A DNA stretch of 64,000 bases from Nitrospirillum sp034653355 (lineage in GTDB: Bacteria > Pseudomonadota > Alphaproteobacteria > Azospirillales > Azospirillaceae): assembly GCF_034653355.1 (NCBI RefSeq), contig NZ_JAYEER010000003.1, forward strand, positions 1,364,001-1,428,000, read 5' to 3'. Made by a program: the position numbers and the translations under genes. Position 1 is the stretch's first letter. Every line of letters begins with the position of its first letter. The notes under the pieces are model-generated. The model was not told where the DNA came from and made no database searches. It was given only the letters and a program-made list of their open reading frames with translations. Positions 26,353 to 33,435 of this stretch are shown piece by piece.

Positions 26353-27087
26353 TCAGGCGGCGTCGGGGTCGGGCAGGTCCAGCCGGCCGAACCCGGAATC
26401 GATGACGGCCAGCATGGCGTGCGCGGCGGCCGCGCTGTCGCCCGCCTCGATGGCGTCGGCGATGGCGGCGTGGCTGTCGACCACCTCCTGCTGCAGGGCG
26501 TTTTCATCCACGGGGGACGAGAGCGAGAACGAGGCCAGCAGCGCCGCCTCGATCACCGCCGCCAGCGACCGCATCATGGGATTGCCGGAGGCGGCGCTGA
26601 CTGCCACGTGGAAGGCCAGATCCGCTTCCGCGAAGCTGCGGCGGTTGTGGCCCGGCTCTGCCATGCGGGCGACGGCGCGGCGCATGTCCGCCAGCTGTTC
26701 GGGCGTGCGGCGCTTGGCCGCCAGGGCGGCCGCGCGCGGCTCCACCGCGCTGCGCATCTCATAAAGGTGGCGGCGCATGGCGTCGTCCAGGCCCAAGCTC
26801 ACGCGCCAGGACAAGAGGTCGGCATCGAAGAAGTTCCAATGCGTCGGGTCTTGCACCTTGGTGCCCACCCGCGTCTTGGAGACGACCAAGCCCTTGGCCG
26901 CCAGGGTCTTCATCACCTCCCGCAGCACGGTGCGGGAGATCTGGAAGCGGACCAGCAGGTCCGGTTCCGGCGGCAGGTTCACGCCCACGGGCAGGGCGCC
27001 GCTCAGGATCTCCATGCCCAGGGTGCGCACGATCTGTTCGTGGTGCGACAGGGGACGTTCAGGCGATGACCAGGTAGAGAGGGTCAT
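26353..27087 (-). CDS. GntR-family regulator, FadR subfamily
   Basis: 244 residues. N-terminal winged helix (EILSGALPVGVNLPPEPDLLVRFQISRTVLREVMKTLAAKGLV) and a C-terminal FCD ligand domain with metal-site residues (D/H pattern in FAEADLAFHVAVSAASGN and VVDSHAAIADAIEAGD). The start is the ATG at 27087; a longer in-frame extension is proline-rich and unsupported. It is co-transcribed with the sugar importer, 25 bases after a permease gene and 57 before the dehydratase. It is the best candidate to bind the TYATAYGAYWTW-like sites found before four transcription units of the arabinose cluster. The ligand is probably a pathway intermediate (inference). Confidence 0.88.
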   Translation of the reverse strand: MTLSTWSSPERPLSHHEQIVRTLGMEILSGALPVGVNLPPEPDLLVRFQISRTVLREVMKTLAAKGLVVSKTRVGTKVQDPTHWNFFDADLLSWRVSLGLDDAMRRHLYEMRSAVEPRAAALAAKRRTPEQLADMRRAVARMAEPGHNRRSFAEADLAFHVAVSAASGNPMMRSLAAVIEAALLASFSLSSPVDENALQQEVVDSHAAIADAIEAGDSAAAAHAMLAVIDSGFGRLDLPDPDAA

Positions 27088-27112
27088 GGGCGCGGGCTCG
27101 TGCGGGCGGGGG

Positions 27113-28183
27113 TCAGGGGGCGGATGGCGCGGCGGCGCCGGAGGAGGAGCGGGAAGGCGGGGTCGAGGCGGCCTGATTGGGCGTGTTGGGGGCCGCAGGA
27201 CCCGCCCCCGACCGGCCATACCGGGCGGAGGCCACCAAAATCAAGCGTTGCACGGCGATGAACACGAAGAGCAGGGCGCCGATGGCGATTTTGGTCCACC
27301 AGCTGGACAGCGTGCCGTCGAAGGTGATCCAGGTCAGGATCAGCCCCTGGATCAGCACACCGATGAAGGAGCCGGCCACGCCGCCCACGCCGCCGGTCAG
27401 CAGCGTGCCGCCGATGACCACCGCCGCGATGGCGTCCAGCTCCACCCCAGTGCCCGTCAGGGCATAGCCGGACCGGGTGTAGAGGGAGAAGACGATGCCG
27501 GCCAGCGCCGCCATCAGGCTGCAGAAGGCGTGCGCCAGGATGGTGGTGCGCCCGGTGTTGATGCCCATCAACTGGGCGAAATGGCCGTTGCCGCCCAGGG
27601 CGAACACCCGGGCGCCAAAGCGCGTGCCGTGCAGCAGGATACCCCCGGCCAGGAAGGTCAGCAGCATGATGCCGGCCACCAGCGTCAGCCGTCCGCCCCC
27701 GGGCAGGGCCACGGCGGCCGCTGCCAGGGTGTCGTAGGCGGTGTTGTGGATGGGAATGGAATCGGTGCTGATCAGCAGGGCGCCGCCCCGGGCCAGGAAC
27801 ATGGCCGTCAGGGTGACGATGAAGGCCGGCGCCTTCAGGTAATGGATGGCGGCACCCACGCCGGCGCCGAACAGGCCGCCCAGCGCCAGCACCAGGGCGA
27901 AGGCCAGCGCCGGGGACAGGCCGGCACCCTCGATCAGGCGGGCCAGCGCCACCGTGGTCAAGCCCATGACGGCGCCCACCGACAGGTCGATGCCGCCGGC
28001 CACCACCACCACGGTCATGCCGACCGCCAGGATGCCCAGGAAGGCGTTGTCGGTCAGCAGGTTGCCCATGACGCGCAGGCCCAGCATGGCCGGATATTGC
28101 GCGGCGCAGACGGCATAGATCAGGACGAAGACCACCACCGTCGCCAGCAGCGGCAGGGTGCGGGTGTTCACGAAACGGCCCAT
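27113..28183 (-). CDS. Sugar ABC transporter permease, YjfF type
   Basis: 356 residues, BPD-type ribose/galactose-family permease (RbsC-like, 8-10 membrane helices). Conserved segments: AVGMTVVVVAGGIDLSVGAVMGL, APAFIVTLTAMFLARG and LDAIAAVVIGGTLLTGGVGG, the last two being the EAA-like coupling region. The C-terminal ~40 residues are Pro/Ser/Ala-rich. A TGATG overlap with the stop of the first permease (ATG at 28183; GTG at 28186 is also possible) suggests coupling. It forms the heterodimeric channel with the YtfT-like permease. Confidence 0.9.
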   Translation of the reverse strand: MGRFVNTRTLPLLATVVVFVLIYAVCAAQYPAMLGLRVMGNLLTDNAFLGILAVGMTVVVVAGGIDLSVGAVMGLTTVALARLIEGAGLSPALAFALVLALGGLFGAGVGAAIHYLKAPAFIVTLTAMFLARGGALLISTDSIPIHNTAYDTLAAAAVALPGGGRLTLVAGIMLLTFLAGGILLHGTRFGARVFALGGNGHFAQLMGINTGRTTILAHAFCSLMAALAGIVFSLYTRSGYALTGTGVELDAIAAVVIGGTLLTGGVGGVAGSFIGVLIQGLILTWITFDGTLSSWWTKIAIGALLFVFIAVQRLILVASARYGRSGAGPAAPNTPNQAASTPPSRSSSGAAAPSAP

Positions 28184-29196
28184 CACGCCTGGGCCTCCTT
28201 ATTCTTGAAGCGCCGCACCAGGGACTGGGCCAACGGCCGGAAGGCGGGGGATTGCTGGGTCAGCACGGCGGCGACCACCAGCGCCATCAGCACCAGGTTC
28301 AGCTCCGGCGGCAGGCCCGCCCGCAGGATGGCGGTGCGCATGGCCTGCAGGACCAGGGCGCCCAGGACGGAGCGGCCAATGCTGAACCGCCCGCCATACA
28401 GGCTGGTGCCGCCGATGACCACAGCCAGGATGGCGTCCAGCTCCAGCCACAGGCCGGCGTTGTTGGCGTCGGCCCCCTTGATGTCGGCCGTGGCGATCAG
28501 GCCGGCCAGCGCCGCCATCAGACCGGACCAGACATAGACGGCGCCCAGCACGAGGCTGGTATGGACGCCGGCCAGGCGGCTTGAGCGCGGATTGGTGCCC
28601 ACCGCCTCGACGAACAGCCCCAGCGCGGTCGCCCGCACCAGCAGGCCGGTAAGGCCCGCGGCGGCCAGGGCCACCACCACCGGCAGGGGCAGGGCCGCCA
28701 GCGTCGCGCCGGCCACGGCGATCAGGTGCGGCTCGGTGAAGGTCAGGATGCGGCCCTCGGTGATCAGCTGGGCGATGCCGCGTCCGGCCACCATCAGGAT
28801 CAGCGTGGCGACGATGGGCTGCAGGCGGAACACCGCGACCAGCAGCCCGTTCCACAGGCCGCAGACCAGGCCGGTGGCCAGCGCCGCCAGGATGGCCAGC
28901 GGCCAGGCCAGGCCGGCGTTCACGCCCGCCGCCGCGACGGCGCCGGATATCGCAATGATGACACCCACCGACAGATCGATGCCGCGCGTGGCGATGACCG
29001 GGGCCATGCCCACGGCCAGCAGCATGACGGGCGCCCCCCGGTTCAGGATGTCGATCAGGCCGCCGAACAGCCGCCCGTCCTGCAGGCGCAGATCCAGGAA
29101 GCCCGGTGCCACGAAGACATTGACCAGCAGGGCCAGCACCAGCAGCGCCAGCTGTGGCCGCGCGGCTTTCAGGCGGATCAGAATAAAGGCGCTCAT
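28183..29196 (-). CDS. Sugar ABC transporter permease, YtfT type
   Basis: 337 residues, RbsC-family membrane subunit. Seen: LLAVGMAPVIATRGIDLSVGVIIAISGAVAA, LQPIVATLILMVAGRGIAQL, and LWLELDAILAVVIGGTSLYGGRFSIGRSVLGAL. The phrase FTEPHLIAVAG and its pairing with a second permease resemble E. coli YtfT, part of the galactofuranose importer. The start ATG overlaps the ATPase stop (ATGA). Because the neighbourhood encodes arabinofuranosidase and arabinose oxidation, L-arabinose in furanose form is a likely substrate (inference). Confidence 0.9.
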   Translation of the reverse strand: MSAFILIRLKAARPQLALLVLALLVNVFVAPGFLDLRLQDGRLFGGLIDILNRGAPVMLLAVGMAPVIATRGIDLSVGVIIAISGAVAAAGVNAGLAWPLAILAALATGLVCGLWNGLLVAVFRLQPIVATLILMVAGRGIAQLITEGRILTFTEPHLIAVAGATLAALPLPVVVALAAAGLTGLLVRATALGLFVEAVGTNPRSSRLAGVHTSLVLGAVYVWSGLMAALAGLIATADIKGADANNAGLWLELDAILAVVIGGTSLYGGRFSIGRSVLGALVLQAMRTAILRAGLPPELNLVLMALVVAAVLTQQSPAFRPLAQSLVRRFKNKEAQA

Positions 29197-30724
29197 GCCG
29201 CACCTTGGGTGTGATGGTCCGCCGCGATGGCGTTGACGATGGCGGCGGGGGTGATGGAGTCCCCCTCCAGCAGGCCGGCGGGGGCGCGATCGCGCATGAC
29301 CAGCACCCGGTCGGAATAGGCCGCCACTTCCTCGATCTCGGACGAGATGACGTAGAGGGCCATGCCCCTGTCCCGCAGGTCCTCCAGCAGGCGCACGATT
29401 TCGGCATGGGCGCCCACGTCGATGCCGCGCGTGGGCTCATCCAGGATCAGCAGGCGGGGTTCGGTGGCCAGCCAGCGGGCCAGCAATGCCTTCTGCTGGT
29501 TGCCGCCCGACAGCAGCTGGATGGGCTTTTCCGCATCCGGTGTGCGGATATCCAGCAGCTTGATGTAGCGGTCGGCCAACTCATGCTGTTGCGCCGTGGA
29601 CAGCCGTCGCCACCAGCCGCGCTTGGCCTGCAGGGCCAGCACGATGTTCTCGCGGATGCTGAGGCCGGCGACGATACCGTCCAGCTTGCGGTCCTCCGGA
29701 CAGAAGCCAAAGCCCAGGCGGATGGCGTCGCGCGGGCTGCGCAGGGTGACGGGCTTGCCGTCCACCACCAGCTGGCCCTGATCCGCCGTTTCCACGCCGA
29801 ACAGCAGCATGGCCGTTTCGGTGCGGCCGGAACCCAGCAGGCCCGCAGCCCCCAGCACGGCGCCGGCGTGCAATTCGGCGTCGAACGCCCCCACCAGCCG
29901 GCGGCGGCCCAGACCCTCCGCCCGCACCAGAGGGGCGCCGCTGGGTGCCGCCGTGGCGGGCCGGCGGCTCAGATGGCTTTCCGCCGTGGGCGCCTTGCCC
30001 AGCATCATGGCCACCAGGTCCAGACGGGGCAGGTCGGCGCTCGCCGCTCCCCCACCAAGCGGCCGTTGCGCAGCACGGTGATGCGGTCGGTCAAGGCATA
30101 GACCTGATCCAGGAAATGGGTGACGAAGACGATGGCCAGGCCCTGGTCGCGCAAGACGCGCAGCAGGGTGAACAGGGTCTGCACCTCCGCCGTGTCCAGG
30201 CTGGCGGTGGGCTCGTCCAGGATCAGCACCTTGGCCGACAGGTCGACGGCGCGGGCGATGGCGATCAGCTGTTGCACGGCGGTGGAGAAATCCGACAGCG
30301 GCCGGCTGGCGTCGATGGTGAGGCCGAAGCGGCGCAGCAAGGCGCCGCCTTCCCGATTCATGCGCGACCGGTGCACCAGGCCCCAGCGCGTGGGCTCCCG
30401 TCCCAGGTACAGGTTCTGCGCCACCGACAGGTTGGGCAGCAGCGTGATCTCCTGATAGACGGCGGCGATGCCGGCCTTCACCGCACCGCCGGGCCCGTCC
30501 GGGTCGATCGCCACGCCGTCCACGGTGATGGTGCCGCCGTCACGCGGCTGGGCCCCCGTCAGCAGGTTGATCAGGGTGGACTTGCCGGCGCCGTTCTCCC
30601 CCAGCAGGGCATGGATTTCCCCCGCGCGCAGGGTCAGGTCCACGCCGTCCAGGGCGCGCACGCCGGGGTATTGCCGGGTCAGGCCCCGGGCCGCCAGCAC
30701 CACCGGGGGTGGGGTGACCGCCAT
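29193..30724 (-). CDS. Sugar ABC transporter ATPase, YtfR type, frame-disrupted
   Basis: Double ATPase-domain subunit of the sugar importer, normally about 500 residues in one chain. Here it is read in two frames. The first half (30724 to 30005) has Walker A GENGAGKST, signature-region DFSTAVQQLIAIARA and Walker B VLILDEPTASLD. The second half (about 30040 to 29193) has the degenerate P-loop LLGSGRTE, signature LLSGGNQQKALLARWL and LLILDEPTRGIDVG. The break falls in the linker between domains: adding one G to the five-G run (C run on the plus strand, 30049-30053) joins them as LVGGAASADLPRLDLVAMML. Alternatively the two halves are separate, coupled by overlapping stop and start codons. Sequencing error is more likely. 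Confidence 0.82.
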
Positions 30725-31737
30725 CAGTACAGATCCTTGCGACGGGCGTATTCGGCGGCGGCGGTGTCGGGCTCATACAGCTTGGACGGCGTCTGCACCC
30801 ACTTGGGCGGCGGGGCGTGGTCCTTGCGGTACGCCAGCAGGATGTCGTAGGCGCGCGGCGCCATGTCCGAGGCCAGTTCCACGGTGGCGTTGGCATCGCC
30901 ATCGGCCATGGCCTTGAAGATGTCGGGCACGCCGTCGATGGACACGGTCAGGATGTCGGTGCCCGGCTTCAGGCCCGCTTCCTTGATGGCCTGGATGGCG
31001 CCGATCATCATGTCGTCGTTGTGGGAATAGACGGCGCAGATGCTGCCTGGCGCCTCGGCCTTCAGGAAGCCCTCCATGACCTCCTTGCCCTTGGCGCGGG
31101 TGAACTCGCCCGACTGGGTGCGCACCAGGTGCAGGTTGGGGGCGGTCGCGATGGCCTCCTCGAAACCCTTCTTGCGGTTGGCCACCAGGCTGGCGCCCAC
31201 CGTGCCCTGGATTTCCACGATGCGGCAATCGCGGCCCTGCACCTTGCCCGCCAGCCAGCGGCCGGCCACACGCCCCTCCTCGATGGTGTCGGAGGTGACG
31301 GCCGTCAGGTAGAGGTCGACGTTGGGCGTGTCGATCTGCCGGTCCAGCAGGATGACGGGGATGTTGGCGGCCTTGGCCTCGCCCAGGACCTCGTCCCAGC
31401 CGCTGGAAACCACGGGGGCCAGCAGGATGGCGTCCACGCCCTGCGCAATAAAGGACCGCACGGCCTTGATCTGGTTTTCCTGGCGCTGCTGCGCGTCGGA
31501 GAATTTCAGGGTGATGCCCCGCTGCTCCGCCCCCTGGCGGGCCAGCTTGGTCTCCGCGGCGCGCCAGCCGGATTCCGACCCGATCTGGGAAAAGCCCACC
31601 GTCAGGCCCTTCTTGTCGCCGCTGTCGCATCCGGCCGCCAGGCTGCCCAGCAGCACCGCCGTTCCGATACCCAGCATCCGACGCGCCAGACCCTGGCGAG
31701 AGATTTTCCGGCTTCCCAGCAGCGTTTTCATATCCAT
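30724..31737 (-). CDS. Sugar ABC transporter substrate-binding lipoprotein, YtfQ type
   Basis: 337 residues, periplasmic-binding-protein family 1 (ribose/galactofuranose group). The N terminus has an arginine pair and hydrophobic stretch ending in SLAAGC, a lipobox, so it is probably a lipoprotein. Binding-domain marks: LTVGFSQIGSESGWRAAETKLARQGAEQRG (typical of YtfQ), DAQQRQENQIKAVRSFIAQGVDAILLAPVVSSGWDEVL, VILLDRQID, AVYSHNDDMMIGAIQAIKEAG and SIDGVPDIFKAM. It is the first gene of the operon and overlaps the ATPase gene by 4 bases. The promoter lies in the 277-base gap shared with the divergent AraD1 gene. Confidence 0.92.
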   Translation of the reverse strand: MDMKTLLGSRKISRQGLARRMLGIGTAVLLGSLAAGCDSGDKKGLTVGFSQIGSESGWRAAETKLARQGAEQRGITLKFSDAQQRQENQIKAVRSFIAQGVDAILLAPVVSSGWDEVLGEAKAANIPVILLDRQIDTPNVDLYLTAVTSDTIEEGRVAGRWLAGKVQGRDCRIVEIQGTVGASLVANRKKGFEEAIATAPNLHLVRTQSGEFTRAKGKEVMEGFLKAEAPGSICAVYSHNDDMMIGAIQAIKEAGLKPGTDILTVSIDGVPDIFKAMADGDANATVELASDMAPRAYDILLAYRKDHAPPPKWVQTPSKLYEPDTAAAEYARRKDLY

Positions 31738-31813
31738 CCCTGTCTCATGTTGACCCTGTCGGGGCCGTCCGCCGACTATCCTTATCCAGGAGATGGCGGC
31801 CGTTTGTTATGGG

Positions 31814-31825
31814 TCATATGATATT
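31814..31825. promoter_or_regulatory. Candidate operator of the arabinose regulon (site 2)
   Basis: TCATATGATATT, with the perfect palindrome TCATATGA at its left, 77 bases before the start of the substrate-binding protein gene (minus strand) and in the region divergent to araD1. It matches the sites at 20599, 33337 and 39965. A related AT-rich element, AAATAGTATTATT, lies at about 31919-31931, nearer araD1. Confidence 0.45.
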
Positions 31826-32014
31826 ATTTATGGGGGCTACTCAAGCCCCTTTGCATCCCCGAACGTCGTCCCCGTGTGACGAAGTCGCTTGCCCCCGAAA
31901 AGGGCTTGGACTAGACAGAAATAGTATTATTAAATGAGCACGTCCAGCCCCCTGGTGCCGTCATCCCGGCCGGGCGGACCACAGTCACGCAAAACAATCG
32001 TCAGGGAAACACCC

Positions 32015-33010
32015 ATGGTCCTGCGTCTCCTCCAATATGTCGACGCCACGGGCGCTCGTGCCGTCGCCGCCCGCCACGATGATGGCCCGGCGCACACGGT
32101 GCCGGGTGTCGCCAGCGTCTATGAGCTGGCGCAGCGGGCCATCGCTGCGGGCACGGGCTTGGCGGCGGTGGTCGAGGCGGCGGGCGTGGGCGGTACCGTG
32201 GACTTGGCCGCCTTGGTGGCCGAGGGCCGCCTGCTGGCGCCGCTGGACCATCCCGACACCGCGCACCTGCTGGTCACCGGCACGGGCCTGACCCACCTTG
32301 GGTCGGCGGAAGGCCGGGACAAGATGCACAAGGATCTGGCCGATCCCGCCAAGCAGACCAATTCGATGCGCATGTTCCGCCTGGGGCTGGAGGGCGGCAA
32401 GCCGGCCGCCGGGCAGGTGGGGGCGCAGCCGGAATGGTTCTTCAAGGGGGACGGCAGCATCGTCACGGCGCCCGAGGCGCCGCTGGCCTCCCCGGCCTTC
32501 GCGCTGGATGGCGGGGAGGAGCCGGAGATCGTGGGCCTCTACGTCATCGGGCCCGACGGCACGCCCTTCCGCCTGGGCTACGCCCTGGGCAACGAATTCT
32601 CCGACCATGTGACGGAGCGGCAGAACTATCTCTACCTGGCGCATTCCAAGCTGCGCCCCTGCTCCTTCGGGCCGGAACTACTGGTGGGGCCGCTGCCGGC
32701 CGACATCCGGGGGACGACGCGCATCGTCCGCGATGGCCAGGTGGCGTGGGAGAAGCCCTTCCTGTCGGGTGAGGCCAACATGTGCCACAGCCTGGCCAAC
32801 CTGGAACACCATCACTTCAAGTACGCCGGCTTCCGCCGTGCTGGTGATGCCCACGCCCACTATTTCGGCACTGCCACGCTGTCGTTCAGCGATGGCTTCA
32901 CCACCCGGCCGGGCGACCAGTTCGAGGTGGAGGCCGCACCCTTCGGCCTGCCCCTGCGCAACCCGCTGACGGTGAAGGAAGCGGAAGCGGTGACCGTGAC
33001 GGCGCTGTAG
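32015..33010 (+). CDS. araD1: AraD1/GguC-family L-2-keto-3-deoxyarabonate dehydratase
   Basis: 331 residues, fumarylacetoacetate-hydrolase-like superfamily, AraD1 (GguC) group. It should convert L-2-keto-3-deoxyarabonate to 2-oxoglutarate semialdehyde, linking the dehydratase (24487) to the dehydrogenase (20686). Conserved blocks: HLLVTGTGLTHLGSAEGRDKMH, QPEWFFKGDGSIV, EEPEIVGLYVIGPDGTPFRLGYALGNEFSDHV (metal-ligand Glu/Glu/Asp region) and SKLRPCSFGPEL. The start is ATG 32015 with AGGGA 8 bases upstream; a frame reaching 31934 is open but unsupported. It replaces the DapA-type enzyme used in A. brasilense. Confidence 0.85.
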   Translation: MVLRLLQYVDATGARAVAARHDDGPAHTVPGVASVYELAQRAIAAGTGLAAVVEAAGVGGTVDLAALVAEGRLLAPLDHPDTAHLLVTGTGLTHLGSAEGRDKMHKDLADPAKQTNSMRMFRLGLEGGKPAAGQVGAQPEWFFKGDGSIVTAPEAPLASPAFALDGGEEPEIVGLYVIGPDGTPFRLGYALGNEFSDHVTERQNYLYLAHSKLRPCSFGPELLVGPLPADIRGTTRIVRDGQVAWEKPFLSGEANMCHSLANLEHHHFKYAGFRRAGDAHAHYFGTATLSFSDGFTTRPGDQFEVEAAPFGLPLRNPLTVKEAEAVTVTAL

Positions 33011-33215
33011 CCCGCGACTGCGGGTGCCGGAGATTTCTGGGGAGCCGAAGGCGGACTGGAAATCGAGGACAAGCCAAGGCCACGGATGTGGCCGCCCGGC
33101 GCCTGAGGGGGCATTTGAGCGGTCACGATCAAATGCCGCACGTATAAGCGCCACGCCCGCGCACCGGCGCCCATCCTAAGCCGGATGGGTGATTTTTACG
33201 GCGACACCTTTGCAA

Positions 33216-33246
33216 CCGCCCTTCCCACCTGGGGAGGGCGGCTTTT
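33216..33246 (+). terminator. Intrinsic terminator
   Basis: Arms CCGCCCTTCCC and GGGGAGGGCGG with one mismatch and a short loop, followed by CTTTT, about 205 bases after araD1. Confidence 0.7.
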
Positions 33247-33336
33247 GGCGTTTGTCCGTCGTAAAACGACTTAACTATTTGAAGTAGCGCAAAGTTTGGT
33301 CGCCGCTGATGCGTCGGCGACACACTTTCGAATAAA

Positions 33337-33348
33337 TCATACGATATA
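33337..33348. promoter_or_regulatory. Candidate operator of the arabinose regulon (site 3)
   Basis: TCATACGATATA, ten of eleven bases identical to the site before the ABC operon (TCATATGATAT), 88 bases before the TonB receptor start. The following bases repeat ACGATAT once more, which could hold a second dimer. Confidence 0.45.
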
Positions 33349-33435
33349 CGATATAAGATATTTGACAGGTCCGTGGCATTTGCGGGACGGTTGTGCAGCG
33401 CGCACTAACGGGGGTGCGCGGTCTGGGAGATAAAA

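Larger units (their letters stand above)
33011..33435. other. Intergenic region before the TonB receptor gene
   Basis: 425 bases without a gene. It contains the terminator of araD1 near its middle (33216-33246), then an AT-rich promoter region with the candidate operator at 33337. A tandem near-repeat of ACGATAT occurs at 33341-33347 and 33348-33354. Confidence 0.6.

Noticed and set aside
24376..27069. An 897-codon open frame on the plus strand over the dehydratase and GntR genes
   Set aside because: Antisense shadow of GC-rich coding sequence: Gln/His/Gly/Ala/Arg-rich with no domain, while the minus strand carries clear IlvD and GntR motifs.
29193..30014. Programmed frameshift as the explanation of the split ABC ATPase
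   Set aside because: No slippery heptamer or downstream pseudoknot is evident, and nasA shows the same break in the same base context, which favours a base-call error.
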